64,000 nucleotides of DNA from Cephalopachus bancanus (taxonomy: Eukaryota; Chordata; Mammalia; Primates; Tarsiidae): positions 558,001 to 622,000 of the forward strand of contig JAPVLO010000044.1 of the NCBI GenBank assembly GCA_027257055.1, read 5' to 3'. A model generated the notes under the pieces. That model was given only the letters and a program-made list of their open reading frames with translations. It ran no database searches and was not told where the DNA came from. Shown in pieces: positions 47,515 through 58,290 of this stretch; the stretch's first letter is position 1; each line of letters starts with the position of its first letter. Both the position numbers and the translations under genes were made by a program.

Positions 47515-50500
47515 GTAAGTTAGAAGTGCCTTAGTATGTAACCTGTCAGAGAATATGGGATCACTCCATATTTCATTTGTGGTGTTACCTTGTTTTGTTT
47601 TTTCCTATGGATTTGGAGTAGCATTTAATTGTAAGGCATTGAGAAAGTCATTTAACACTTGTAGGCCTCATTTTTCTAATCTGTAAAAGAAGGGTATGCA
47701 CTCCCTTTCTAGAAATTTCCAGAATGTTTAGACTTTCCAGAACTGGTCTGATTTTAAGTTAATGTCCATGCGGACATGTTTCATCCAATGTATTGGCTAA
47801 ATTGCTGCCACATTTGACAACCTTGAACCTTCAGTGATGTATCACTTAGTAAACTCTCATCATTTTACATTTTTGCTTTTGTCATAGACGTGTGCAATTT
47901 TAAAATATGCATAATTTGAAATAAAACCTGAGTTCCAGGTATGACTTTCCTGAATGAATAAATCATAAAAAAATTGTAATAATTACTCATTAGTCACTCA
48001 TCAATTTTGTGTTGTGTACCTACTCTGTGCTGGCATTTTACTTGGTTCTAAAGATATCAAGATTTATAAGAGAATTACCGTTCAGGGGACTCCCCACTGG
48101 GGACGAATAGCAATGTTTAAAACTAGTTCCAGATGTGATTAGTGATATAATTGATGTATCTGGTGTGCTGAGATTATAATCGATTCTTCTTGGGAGAGTG
48201 ATTTGAGTAAGATTTTATTGAGAAGGTGATATTTGAATTAGGTCTACAAGGATACATAAAAGTTTGTGAAGCAAAGGAGAGAGGCCAGCATTTTGGTAGA
48301 AGGAATAATGAGGAACAGTGGAAGTACATGTCAATTTGTGGGTATCATGAAGTTTGATATGGGGGAGGAAAGAAAAATGAATTGAAGAAAGAAATTGCTT
48401 GGATGTGATAATCTCTCTTCTGCTGGTAGCTGAGAGCTGATTAATTATTTGCACAGAGGAACAACATAAGTAATTTATGCTTTAGAGAAGTAACTTTGGC
48501 TATATATGCTCCATTTACTTTACAAAAGGAGGCACCAAATAAAAGAAATTAATTTGAAGGCTCTTTTGTTATCTTTCCTTTCATCAAAGGAAGGAGTAGA
48601 CAGGAGGTACCAGATTAGTGAGACTTTTAGGAGGGAAAATCATAAAGATTTGATGATCAACTGGAATTTGAAGAAGTAAGAGATAAACTGAGTTTTAGCG
48701 TTTGAGAGCCAGAATGGTTATCAGGAAATGAGAGATCAACCCAGAAAGAAGTGTTTCCTCCCACACCCTCCAAGGAGAAGATAAGAGTTTGGTATGTTAT
48801 GGTTGAATTTGAGGTGCTTACATTTTAGTCTAGAATTCAGTTTATTGGAGTTGGAACTACAGATTTGGGGCCAATGGGTTTATACATGTAAAGCCATGGA
48901 AGTAATCAGCATTTCTTAGAGAGTTTGAAGAGTAAGTCAAAGACAAACTTCTGAACCTCATTTACTTCAAGTAACAAATGAAAGAAGAGGTGCTAGAGAA
49001 GACAGAGAGCGATGAGAAACAGAGGAGGGAGGTTTGAGTGATGTTACAGAAATCAAAGAGATTTCAAGATGGAGAGTTTGGTATATAGCATGAAATTAGC
49101 ACCTCACTGGACACAGGGATGGTAAATGTACTAACAGTCTCCATGTACACTCACAGGATTTTGGTGCAGAGAAATGAGAAATAATAGTTAAAGAAACTTG
49201 AGGGAAATGGGTAAGATGGGGCTACGTTACAGTTGTTCACACAATTCAAATTCAAATTCCTTTCCCTCCACTCACACGTATGCTGATCTTTAGACTTACC
49301 TCTGTACCAAATTGATATTTTTATGTCTAAAGAGAACTTTTTATGGGGACTCCCAGCTTGCTCTATTTTAAGTGAGGGTCTAGGTTCTATGTAAAGACAA
49401 GGAAACAAATTTGATATATTTTTAAGTACTTTAGCTAAGAAAGGAAAATTAAAATCATCATTGCTTATGTCCCTTTAGTGTAAAGCTATTTCTCCAGCTT
49501 TCTGTCCCAACCCTTTTATATCAACGTTTCTTTAGGAGAATTAATTCTGAGCTTCTATTTAAACAGCGGGACTCTTCATTTCTGGTTTATTCTTAAAAAG
49601 TAATGATGATTAGGGTAAGTCATGGTTATCCAAGAAAGGCATCAAAGATTATGGACATTTGAATATTGTCCTAAGAGAATGAAGTTGAACTCCTCTCATT
49701 TGGAAAAAAACACTCTGGAAGTTACTTTCATCTTGCCTTTGGTCAGGGTATTGTTGGCACTCACAGTGCCAAATTTTCTTTCAGGAAAGAATATAGTTGT
49801 TTGACCCAATTAGAAAAATGTGTGTATGTGTGTGTGTGTGTACATATCTCTCTATATGTGTTTTTCATGTTGTTAGAGTATTGTTTTCCACTGAAGGAAA
49901 ACTTGGCTCCAGATGTAACTCTAACTGAAAGACATATGACTCTCTTGCAAGTTCAGATTCATTAAGTAGTATTAAACAAATCTCACTTATTCTGAAAATT
50001 TAGAAAAAAAGGCGATGGGCTCTAGATAATTACTGAATTGTGTGAGTTATGAAAGATGGCATTTTGGAGGAGAAGCTAGATATGATAACATCCTCTGAAG
50101 TTTACAAACTCTTGTGTAAAGTGTGGATGTTTTTAATCACTCAAATAGTGCAATTAGTAGTTCTGCCTAGAAGTAGAACAGTGGTTTCTTAACACTGAGG
50201 TTCAGAGCTCAAAATTAGCAGTTTTCAAAGAAAAGATATCAGTTTCCTCCTTAAGAATTTTTGTAGTTGGATTACTAAATGATCCAGTTCTAAATGATCT
50301 TCATTCAGAAAGTAATAATACTCTAGGAAAATTTGAATTAGGATTCAAAGCTGTTAAAAGCCAATCTATTAGTAACTTGAATCTGTCTTGGTTGATCTTG
50401 CTCATATCTGGCTTTTGAAACAGATTTTGTCAAACACATCAGGACTCTTGAAGTTAACAGCAAAAATAATCTTGAATATAGTCATACTCTAATCTAGGGG

Positions 50501-51442
50501 GACAAAACAAGGTTGCTAAATCATTTCCCCCATCTTTCTGATAAGTATATTAAATGATCAGTGAAATTAGATGATTAGCAGATGAATATGGACTTGGTCA
50601 TATATAAATTAGAGAGCTATACCCGTATTATTTAGTTCTGATCTCACAGAGTTCGTATTGTGAATTTGTGTGAGTCTCTATGGCAATATTCTGGTGGGCA
50701 AGGTTACTTACCACATATAATCAGTATCAACTATTGGTCTTTTTTTTTTAACAGGACTTTAATTTTATGAAGAGTATCAGTTTCCTTTTTATCTCCAGTT
50801 AAAGTAGTTTTGACATTTTTACATTTCTTTTTATCCTATTCTTTAGAAAGTTATTATTATTTTAGCAAATAAAGATGACCTTTCCCTTATTGTGCAAGTG
50901 TAGAGATCAGAGCTAATTTCCATTTGAGTTTCCAGAGACCCATTAGCAAAGTAACAGTCTGGTAAAGTAAAAAAATCAGCCTCAAAAAATCAATTCAGAA
51001 GGATCACACATATGGCATATGACTATGGCAAGGGACCTCAATAAATCTTTGAATATGATCAACATCCTGAATATTATTTAAGTTTTACTTCTAACCCGTC
51101 TGAAAATGTAAAATATTTTGTTGATGTGTACATGTGTAACATAACATATATATAGCATCGCCTGGTACAGAGTGTTCTGTTTTTCGTTACTCATAATTGC
51201 TATTTAGAGCATATGTTGTGAATGTATTGAAGATACTTCTGGGTCTCATTAATCAATGTTCTAAATGCTAATCTCTGCTGTCCAGTTAACTCTAAGCAAG
51301 TTTACCCCTCCCCCACTTTTGGTGGTGATTCATCTGTTGATGATGCTTAACAAAACCTTAAAAGAACAATTATGGATCTGAGTAAGTCTTGCTGAATTCT
51401 CTGAGTACATTCTAGGCAGTGAATTTTCTTCCTCCTTTGCAG
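47515..51442 (+). other. TOX3: TOX3 intron 4
   Basis: A 3.9-kb GT-AG intron: donor GTAAGT, acceptor TTCTTCCTCCTTTGCAG. It holds an L2-like region at about 48000-49150 and a short TG tract near 49820-49842. 49900-51440 is AT-rich with nothing I can assign. Confidence 0.9.
48000..49150 (+). repeat. L2-like ancient LINE region
   Basis: It starts 'gttgtgtacctactctgtgctggcattttacttggttctaaagatatcaagattt' (L2 3' region) and continues as G/A-rich text with the order seen at 23.3-24.2 kb, e.g. 'gtaaagccatggaagtaatcagcatttc'. Diverged and fragmented. Confidence 0.5.
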
Positions 51443-51670
51443 GCCATTGGAGAGAAAAGAGCTGCTCCAGATTCTGGCAAGAAGCCCAAGACTCCAAAGA
51501 AAAAGAAAAAGAAAGATCCCAATGAGCCGCAGAAGCCAGTGTCAGCATATGCCCTGTTTTTCAGAGACACACAGGCTGCAATTAAAGGTCAAAACCCCAA
51601 TGCAACCTTTGGAGAGGTCTCAAAAATTGTAGCATCTATGTGGGACAGCCTTGGAGAAGAACAAAAGCAG
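51443..51670 (+). CDS. TOX3: TOX3 exon 5 (NLS and first part of HMG box)
   Basis: A 228-nt exon of 76 codons, phase 0. It begins [10 protein letters not shown], then a very basic stretch ([12 protein letters not shown], residues 13-24) that serves as the nuclear localisation signal of TOX proteins. The HMG box follows from P-N-E-P-Q-K-P (residues 26 on) through [15 protein letters not shown] and M-W-D-S-L to E-E-Q-K-Q. These residues form helices 1 and 2 of the DNA-bending L-shaped fold; the box is completed in exon 6. The acceptor is TCCTCCTTTGCAG and the donor is CAG|GTGAGG. The reading frame is intact. Confidence 0.98.
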
Positions 51671-53541
51671 GTGAGGCAAAGATTCAACATGCCCATATGT
51701 TGAAAAGTTGCCAGAGTATTCCTTACACCTTTTCTGAGTGCATGTGTTCACTTAATATGATTGCTTCTTATGAATGTCTTTCTAAGCTATGGAATTAAAA
51801 AACACAAATGTATAAATCTAAACAACTCTCTTGTTATATTGTTTCCTCTGTCAGCTTAAGAGTGCATGTTCAGAACCCATTCAGAGGATTGTTGGAAGAA
51901 ATCCAGGCAGTATCCTGCAAGCATAAACTTTTGATGATAATCTTTTCATTTTAAATAATGCGAAATTTTTTCCCTTTGTTCAAAAAGGGCACTACAAAGG
52001 GATTAGGTCCATCCTGCTTGCCTTTCCATTGATCATCTTTCTGAACCCTTGTGCTATCCTGGTGGGTTTCCAAACTTTGAAGCTGCCTCTGCGTGTCTCA
52101 TTATTGTCACTAGGCATTTGAAATTTTATTCCAAGTTCATTTTAAAGCAAGGCAGTATGAGAGGTATTCAGAGATTAGCCATGCTGGTGGGAGATACTTC
52201 CTTAGGGGCTTAGTCTCCTCTTCTTCCCCATGCGACTCCTCCACACAAATGAAGAGAAGAATGGGTTCCTTGGGGGTCAGTCCTCCCCTTGCTCCTTGCA
52301 TGAAACTCCAATTACCATTAATAGGAGTTAACTTTTACATAGCCACAGAAGAATAGATAGACCCTTATTAGTGATAAAGTAGAATTGTTTCCGGAATAAA
52401 GAGTGGAAAGCCCTTGATTTTTGTTTACGAATCATGAACTCAGTTCATGAACTCATTCCTACTAGCTTGCTTGATTAGGATGGCGCAACTTTAGAGTTTT
52501 CCTGTTAGTTTGCATTAAGTTTCTGACTTTATATAACAGACCGGTTTTCTACCCCCAAGATGTAATTCTAAGGAATTGGCAAAGTGCTGCACCTGACTTT
52601 TAAGCTCTGGAGAGAAAGATAGTTGCATGTTGATCTAACACCCAGCCATCAGACCACTTAATAAAAGGAAGCCCACATTGTGTTTAATATATTGAGACAT
52701 TTATTTAACTCAGTGGTCTCACTAATGGAAATCTCCCATCTTTTACAATTTCTCACTTTTTTTCCTCCAAAAGAAAACCAGAGATGAAAGTCCTTGCTCT
52801 TCTCTGTCTTTGCCTACTCTACCTGTTTTTTGTTGTTGTTGTTTGTTGTTTGTTTGTTTGTTTTTGAGTTGGAGTCTCACTGTGTTGCCCAGACTGGAGT
52901 GCAGTGGTATACTCCCGGCCACCGCAGCTTCAACCTACTGGGCTCTGGTGATCCTTCCACCTCTGCCCTCCAAGTAGCCGGAAATACAAGAGCGCACTAC
53001 CACACCCAGCTAATTTTTGATGTATTGTAGAGATGAGGTGAACTCAGGCAGTCCACTTGCCTTGGCCTCCCAAAGTGCTGGGATTACAGGCTGAGTCACT
53101 GAGGCCTCCCTACTCTATCTGTTTTTGTTGTTGTTTTTATTCTCTGATTTTGTACAGTTTAGAAAGGTACGTAAGGAAAAGAGACATTGATGGAGAAACT
53201 CATTACTTTCTGTAATGTAAGCAATTTGCAGCAAAGCTTATTTTTCTTGCTACCTTATTTATCGCTTAGCATGAGGTTTTCAGCTGTTCTCAAAGAATCT
53301 GTATTGCAACTGGAAATCTTTTTCACATTCAAGATAGTAAATATCAAAATTGTGCTCCAGTGAGGGTGGCAGAGGCTTATTTTGTTTTAATATCTGTGTG
53401 TGTGTTAACGTTTAAAATTCAAAGCCAAGGAGACCAACATTTTTATGTGAGTTATATTTATGTGACCTAATTTATGTGACAGTTCTTTTATAGCTGAGAA
53501 TTTATTCACTAAAGGTTGTACTAATTGTGGTCTTTTAATAG
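51671..53541 (+). other. TOX3: TOX3 intron 5
   Basis: A 1.9-kb GT-AG intron splitting the HMG box. The only clear repeat is the antisense Alu at 52.8-53.1 kb. The acceptor TGTGGTCTTTTAATAG is only moderately pyrimidine-rich. Confidence 0.9.
52813..53126 (-). mobile_element. Alu SINE, antisense, with internal deletion
   Basis: A TTG/TTTG-rich start, right monomer, linker and left monomer, in reverse complement, span about 52831-53108. The flanks CCTACTCTACCTGTTTTT (52813-52830) and CCTACTCTATCTGTTTTT (53109-53126) are an 18-bp duplication with one change. About 25-30 bp of the left monomer is missing between 'gagatgaggt' and 'gaactcaggca'. It shares 'actcccggccac' and 'gtagccggaa' type changes with the 41.2 kb copy. 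Confidence 0.9.
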
Positions 53542-53622
53542 GTATATAAAAGGAAAACAGAAGCTGCCAAAAAAGAATACCTGAAGGCCCTGGCTGCATA
53601 TAGGGCCAGCCTTGTTTCTAAG
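53542..53622 (+). CDS. TOX3: TOX3 exon 6 (end of HMG box)
   Basis: An 81-nt exon of 27 codons, phase 0, encoding [27 protein letters not shown]. This is helix 3 and the basic end of the HMG box, including the K-K-E-Y-L-K-A-L pattern shared by TOX proteins. The acceptor is TTTTAATAG and the donor is AAG|GTAAAC. It is below ORF-scanner size but required to complete the DNA-binding domain. No disruption. Confidence 0.97.
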
Positions 53623-56600
53623 GTAAACCTGGGCGGGGGCAGCTAGTCTCTGAAATAGTTAGAATGTGGAAAGCAGCCCTCAAGCATTCAAAACATAAAT
53701 GCAGCTCTCCTCCAAGTAGATAAAAAAGCATCTTGAACAGCTCATAAACTTACATGTTTCCGTTAGAGATTACCCGAATGATGACATGAAAAATAGGAGT
53801 TAATTTAAGCGACTGGATCTAAATTATTTCCAAAAGATTCACAGATCTTTATATGTGTATGTAGCTCTATAGATACATTTTAAATAGCCTCTTATTCTTT
53901 CTTTTTGTCAGGGATTGAGATCTGTGTTAATGTCCTTTATTTAAACTTGGAGGTATGTTTGTCAGGAAATTTTGGCTATCATATTATAAATTTTTCAGTG
54001 GTTACATTATTATAATAGAGCATGTTGCATTTTTTACTAAACTGTTCCATATCATATAAATAAATAAACCTCATGATTATTTAAAATAAAAATATGCTCT
54101 GAGTACTAAAAAAGCATATATATTATATATAGAGGATACAGTGGACCCTGGTGTACTATAAAATGTACCAATATCCCAAACAGATATCACTCTAGATTAT
54201 AATTGCCTTGATCCAAAAGGGTATGAGCTGTTACATTATATTATTTTAACATTTAATTAACATTGTCTTTTGCTTTCCTAGAATTTTGATCGAATATATT
54301 TTTGCTCTTGATAAATTTCTTCTGATAAGCAGAGATACCATTGCACTGTCACTGTTGATGTTGCAAATACAACATAGGGTCTCAAAGATATTTTAAAAGG
54401 GCTCATTCCTTTTTTTCTCTTCTACTTCCAAGTTGTTTCTTCTTTATATTATTACCTGTATTAAGTATCTTTATTAAGATCTACCTTTGGCGGCTGCTCA
54501 GAATCAGATTAACAGAGGTTCTCCTGTCTTTGTTGACAGCTTTTAGTACAATTCCCACTTCATTAGAAAGAGAAAACATTTATCAGGTCAATAGCAAAAC
54601 CTTTTTCTGAGACTCAGGAAGACACACATTAGAAGATATACTGATTCTGTACCCTGATTTGTACATTGGCAGAAAACAACTGATTGCATGGCTTACTGAC
54701 GTGAGAATTAAAGTATAGTTGGTGGCTAATTAGGTGGAATGAAGTGAATAGACTAACAGTGTGCATACACGTCTTAAGTGGATCATTAATTCATTTATTT
54801 ATCCAGAAGCAGGTATAGGTGATTTTGTGCATTAGAGCATGAATAATTGACCATATGTAGATTTAAGTCAAGAATCAGTGTCTCAAAAGGCGTTCAGGAA
54901 ATATTAACCATGTTGGGCTCATCAAGTCTATGGCTGATTTAGAAAGGGTAACTTAAAAGTTATGTACTGTATACTAGAATTAGGATTCAGAAATATTTCC
55001 AAATGGAATTCAGTGCACCCCAAAAATCAGGACAGAATTTAGAAGAAACACATTGAAAATACTGGGGGTTTTTTGTTTGTTTTTTGATTTTTTAATTTAG
55101 TAAATACACTTTGATAAGATCCTAAAATTATATTCAGAGACCTGGGAAGCAACTAAAGTAGTCTTCTAGGTATAAGTTTAGAATAATTTCAACCTAAAAC
55201 AAAAGTGTAAAATAGCTGCTAATATAGTGCTCTCACAGGAAGCAGTGTCTAATTATATTGAGTGATGATTAGAACATGTCTGGAGAATTGGCTCTGTTTT
55301 AGACCCTACAATTTAAGGAGAGATGGCAACCAGTTGAAGTCTCTCTAGAGCATTGTCTCCATGATGGTGAGAACTGAAAACAAAATCTCCCAGAATAACT
55401 GAAAGAATCAAGAAGGAAAGAACTTGGGGGAAAGGGTTAGAGTTAGTCCTCAAGTATAAGTTCCATTATATAAGGCAAGTTAAGTTGATCTCTGTGCCCT
55501 AGATAGAAGAACTCATGCGAAGGGTGAGGTTAAAGGGAGCAAGATTTCAGCCCCAGCATCAGAAATATCAAGAGTTGTATCAGATACACATTTAGCTTAT
55601 GCCTCTACATGCAGAGCCTCAGACTTCTCCACTAAGATGTGACTCTACTATCACTTTTAATCTTCACAACAACCCATAAAGGAGTAAGGAGACAGGCAAG
55701 AAGGAACTTTCTACAAGCATCTGCCCATCTCCATATACCATTAAGGTGGTATCTTAAAGGCATAATGGTGTAACTGAACTACACATGGGTCTAAATACAG
55801 TCTTTCCTGTGGTTTTTTCCTAGCTTGGTGATTTTTAAATTTTAGAGTATATAATAATTATGTACGTTTGTATACACAAAACTGTGTATATTCTACTTTA
55901 TAAAGGATTTGAAGGTATTTTTCAAGATGATTTTGAGTATTTACAGTCTTCTCCTTACCTTAAGACTTTAAAACTCTCCAGTAACTTGCAGCCCCATGAG
56001 CTTTTGTAATGCAGAAAGCTATCCACTGATGATGGTTCTGTACAATGATGACATGTGTTCAAACAGAAGGCATTAGAGATGGCTTTTCCTACACTGGGTG
56101 ACTCTCCATATATGGTCACTCCTTAATTCCTTGCAATAGTAGAATTTTATAAATCAAAGTCATAAAATTTAGAAGTAAACATTTAAAATCATTAAAGATA
56201 GATAGATGGCCACTTGATGCCTTCAGAGTCTCCACCACTCCCCTAACCCTAATTTTATGAAAAATAAGAGGAAAACATAGTCTTTGGAATGAATCATCCC
56301 AATCTCTGTTACATCAATGAAAGAATTTATTTTTGTGAAGACAATGATATGTTTTTAACACAAAATGTATTAGGTAGTGTCTCTTCATGTTGAGCCTTAG
56401 ATCTGCTATTTATCTTATTAGAGGTTATTTAGTCCCATGAGTGATTAACATACCTCATCTGAGACTCCGTTAATAAATTCTGGAAACCTTCAAACTTGGT
56501 GAACTAAAACATTTCTAAAGTTGTGAAGTACTCCAATTTAGTATCTCCAAGGAATTCAGTTATGTTTTTCTTATATTCAAGTGAGAATTGTTATAAATAA

Positions 56601-56674
56601 TCATGCAAACACAGGGCTTTGATTTGTCCTGGTAACAGTTTCTGACAATAGTCGTTAATTAATAAAAATAGCTA

Positions 56675-56885
56675 ACTTCCACTAAGTAGGCACTTCCTGT
56701 GGGTCATGCACTGTTCTAAATGCTTAACATGAGTTAACTGAATTTCTTACAACTTCTATACAAGGTAAATATCATTTAACCCCATGTTATAGGTAAGGAA
56801 CAGATAGGCAAATTAACATGTCCTAAGTAACAAAGTTGTTAGCTAGTAGACCTGGATTTGAACTTGGGCAATCTGTACTTTATTC
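56675..56885 (-). repeat. MIR SINE, near full length
   Basis: 'gtgggtcatgcactgttctaaatgcttaacatg', 'ccccatgttataggtaaggaacagataggcaaatta', 'ctagtagacctggatttgaacttgggcaatctg' are the MIR blocks in order. Confidence 0.75.
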
Positions 56886-56954
56886 TGTTTCAACATATGG
56901 TACTCAGTGGTGAGGTTAGTACAGACTTAAATGCTGAAGAATTGTTGCTCCTAA

Positions 56955-57450
56955 ATATGTGTGTCAGCTCTCTTTTGCCACAGTAGTGCTGTGTAACAAC
57001 TATCCCCAAAGCCAAATGATTTAAAAAGATAAGGTTTTATGTCAGAGAGTGCCACTTAGTTCGCTGGTTTTTCAGATCTAGGCCAGGCTCTGCAGGGTCA
57101 ACTAGTCTTGCTCTTCTGTCTGGGGTCAGCTTGCAGGTTGTAAGGGCTAGACTTATTCCCAATATATGGCAGTTGGATGACTGGCAGTGAGCTGTTTCTT
57201 CAATAGGATATCCGGACTACTTGTGTATCATCATGCACATGGCAGTGGCAGGTCCTAAGAGAGTGAAAGACCTCTTTAGGTTTGAGCTTGGAACTAGGAC
57301 ATTGTCACTGTCCTTAGGTTCTCTTAGCTAAAGCAAAAGCTCAAGGCCAGTCTAGACTCAAGGGTAAGGAATTTGACCCACCTCTGGGAGGAGCTAAACA
57401 GTCACATAACAAAGGCCATGGATACAGGGAGGCATGCATAATGGTGGCCA
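56955..57450. repeat. Ancient interspersed repeat, family not assigned
   Basis: Text beginning 'tgccacagtagtgctgtgtaacaactatccccaaagccaaatgatttaaaaa' and ending 'cctctgggaggagctaaacagtcacataacaaagg...ataatggtggccatttt' follows a common mammalian repeat whose typical form reads 'tgctgtgtaacaaattaccccaaaacttagtggcttaaaa...gggaggag'. I cannot name the family with confidence. It ends about 95 bp before exon 7. Confidence 0.55.
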
Positions 57451-57543
57451 TTTTAAAAATCAATTTATAATATTTCAGAAAGCTTAAACATTTTAAATAC
57501 TCATGTATTGTAACATTCTGGAATTCTCTCTTCCAAAACGCAG

Positions 57544-58290
57544 GCTGCTGCTGAGTCAGCAGAAGCCCAGACCATTCGCTCTGTTCAGCAGACCCTGGCG
57601 TCAACCAATCTAACATCTTCCCTCCTTCTCAATACCCCACTGTCTCAACATGGAACGGTATCAGCATCACCTCAGACTCTCCAGCAATCGCTCCCTAGGT
57701 CAATCGCTCCCAAACCCTTAACCATGAGACTCCCCATGAACCAGATTGTCACTTCGGTCACCATTGCAGCCAACATGCCCTCGAACATTGGGGCTCCGCT
57801 AATAAGCTCCATGGGAACAACCATGGTTGGCTCGGCATCCTCCACCCAAGTGAGCCCTTCAGTGCAAACCCAGCAGCATCAGATGCAGTTGCAGCAGCAG
57901 CAGCAGCAGCAACAACAACAACAGCAGATACAACAGATGCAGCAGCAGCAACTCCAGCAGCACCAAATGCATCAGCAAATCCAGCAGCAGATGCAGCAGC
58001 AGCATTTTCAGCACCACATGCAGCAGCACCTGCAGCAGCAGCAGCATCTCCAGCAGCAGCTCAACCAACAGCAGTTGCAGCAGCAGCTGCAGCAGCATCT
58101 CCAGCTACAGCAGCTGCAGCACATGCAGCACCAATCTCAGCCTTCTCCTCGGCAGCACTCCCCCGTCACCTCTCAGATAACATCCCCTATTCCTGCCATC
58201 GGGAGCCCCCAGCCCACCTCTCAGCAGCACCAGTCGCAAATACAATCTCAAACACAGACTCAAGTACTATCGCAGGTCAGTATTTTCTGA
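57544..58290 (+). CDS. TOX3: TOX3 exon 7 (terminal coding exon, polyglutamine C-terminus)
   Basis: A 747-nt coding part: 248 codons plus TGA (58288-58290). It begins [18 protein letters not shown], passes through a Ser/Thr/Leu-rich segment ([19 protein letters not shown]), then a Gln/His/Met/Leu-rich tract of about 92 residues (57865-58140). It ends with [18 protein letters not shown]. The glutamine tract is what distinguishes TOX3 (old name CAGF9/TNRC9) from TOX, TOX2 and TOX4. Together with exons 2-6 the window would encode about 548 residues, matching a ~576-residue protein once exon 1 is added. The acceptor is AAAACGCAG (57541-57543). The reading frame is intact. A 79-codon minus-strand frame rich in leucine (57859-58098) is the complement of the CAG tract. 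Confidence 0.98.
   Translation, partial: AAAESAEAQTIRSVQQTLASTNLTSSLLLNTPLSQHGTVSASPQTLQQSLPRSIAPKPLTMRLPMNQIVTSVTIAANMPSNIGAPLISSMGTTMVGSASSTQVSPSVQTQQHQMQLQQQQQQQQQQQQIQQMQQQQLQQHQMHQQIQQQMQQQHFQHHMQQHLQQQQHLQQQLNQQQLQQQLQQHLQLQQLQHMQHQSQPSPRQHSPVTSQITSPIPAIGSPQPTSQQHQSQIQSQTQTQVLSQVSIF
57865..58140 (+). repeat. TOX3: Imperfect CAG/CAA coding repeat (polyglutamine tract)
   Basis: An in-frame, heavily interrupted CAG repeat. The longest glutamine run is 12 residues (57892-57927), coded CAG x6, CAA x4, CAG x2. The longest pure CAG run is therefore only six units. His, Met, Leu, Ile, Phe and Asn codons break up the rest, mostly single-base neighbours of CAG. Confidence 0.95.

Larger units (their letters stand above)
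53623..57543 (+). other. TOX3: TOX3 intron 6
   Basis: A 3.9-kb GT-AG intron: donor GTAAAC, acceptor TCTCTCTTCCAAAACGCAG. It holds a MIR at 56.7-56.9 kb and another old interspersed repeat at 56.96-57.45 kb. 53650-56650 is AT-rich with nothing else I can assign. Confidence 0.9.

Noticed and set aside
57859..58098. Minus-strand leucine-rich open frame
   Set aside because: It is the complement of the CAG/CAA glutamine tract (CTG and TTG codons), a shadow of exon 7.
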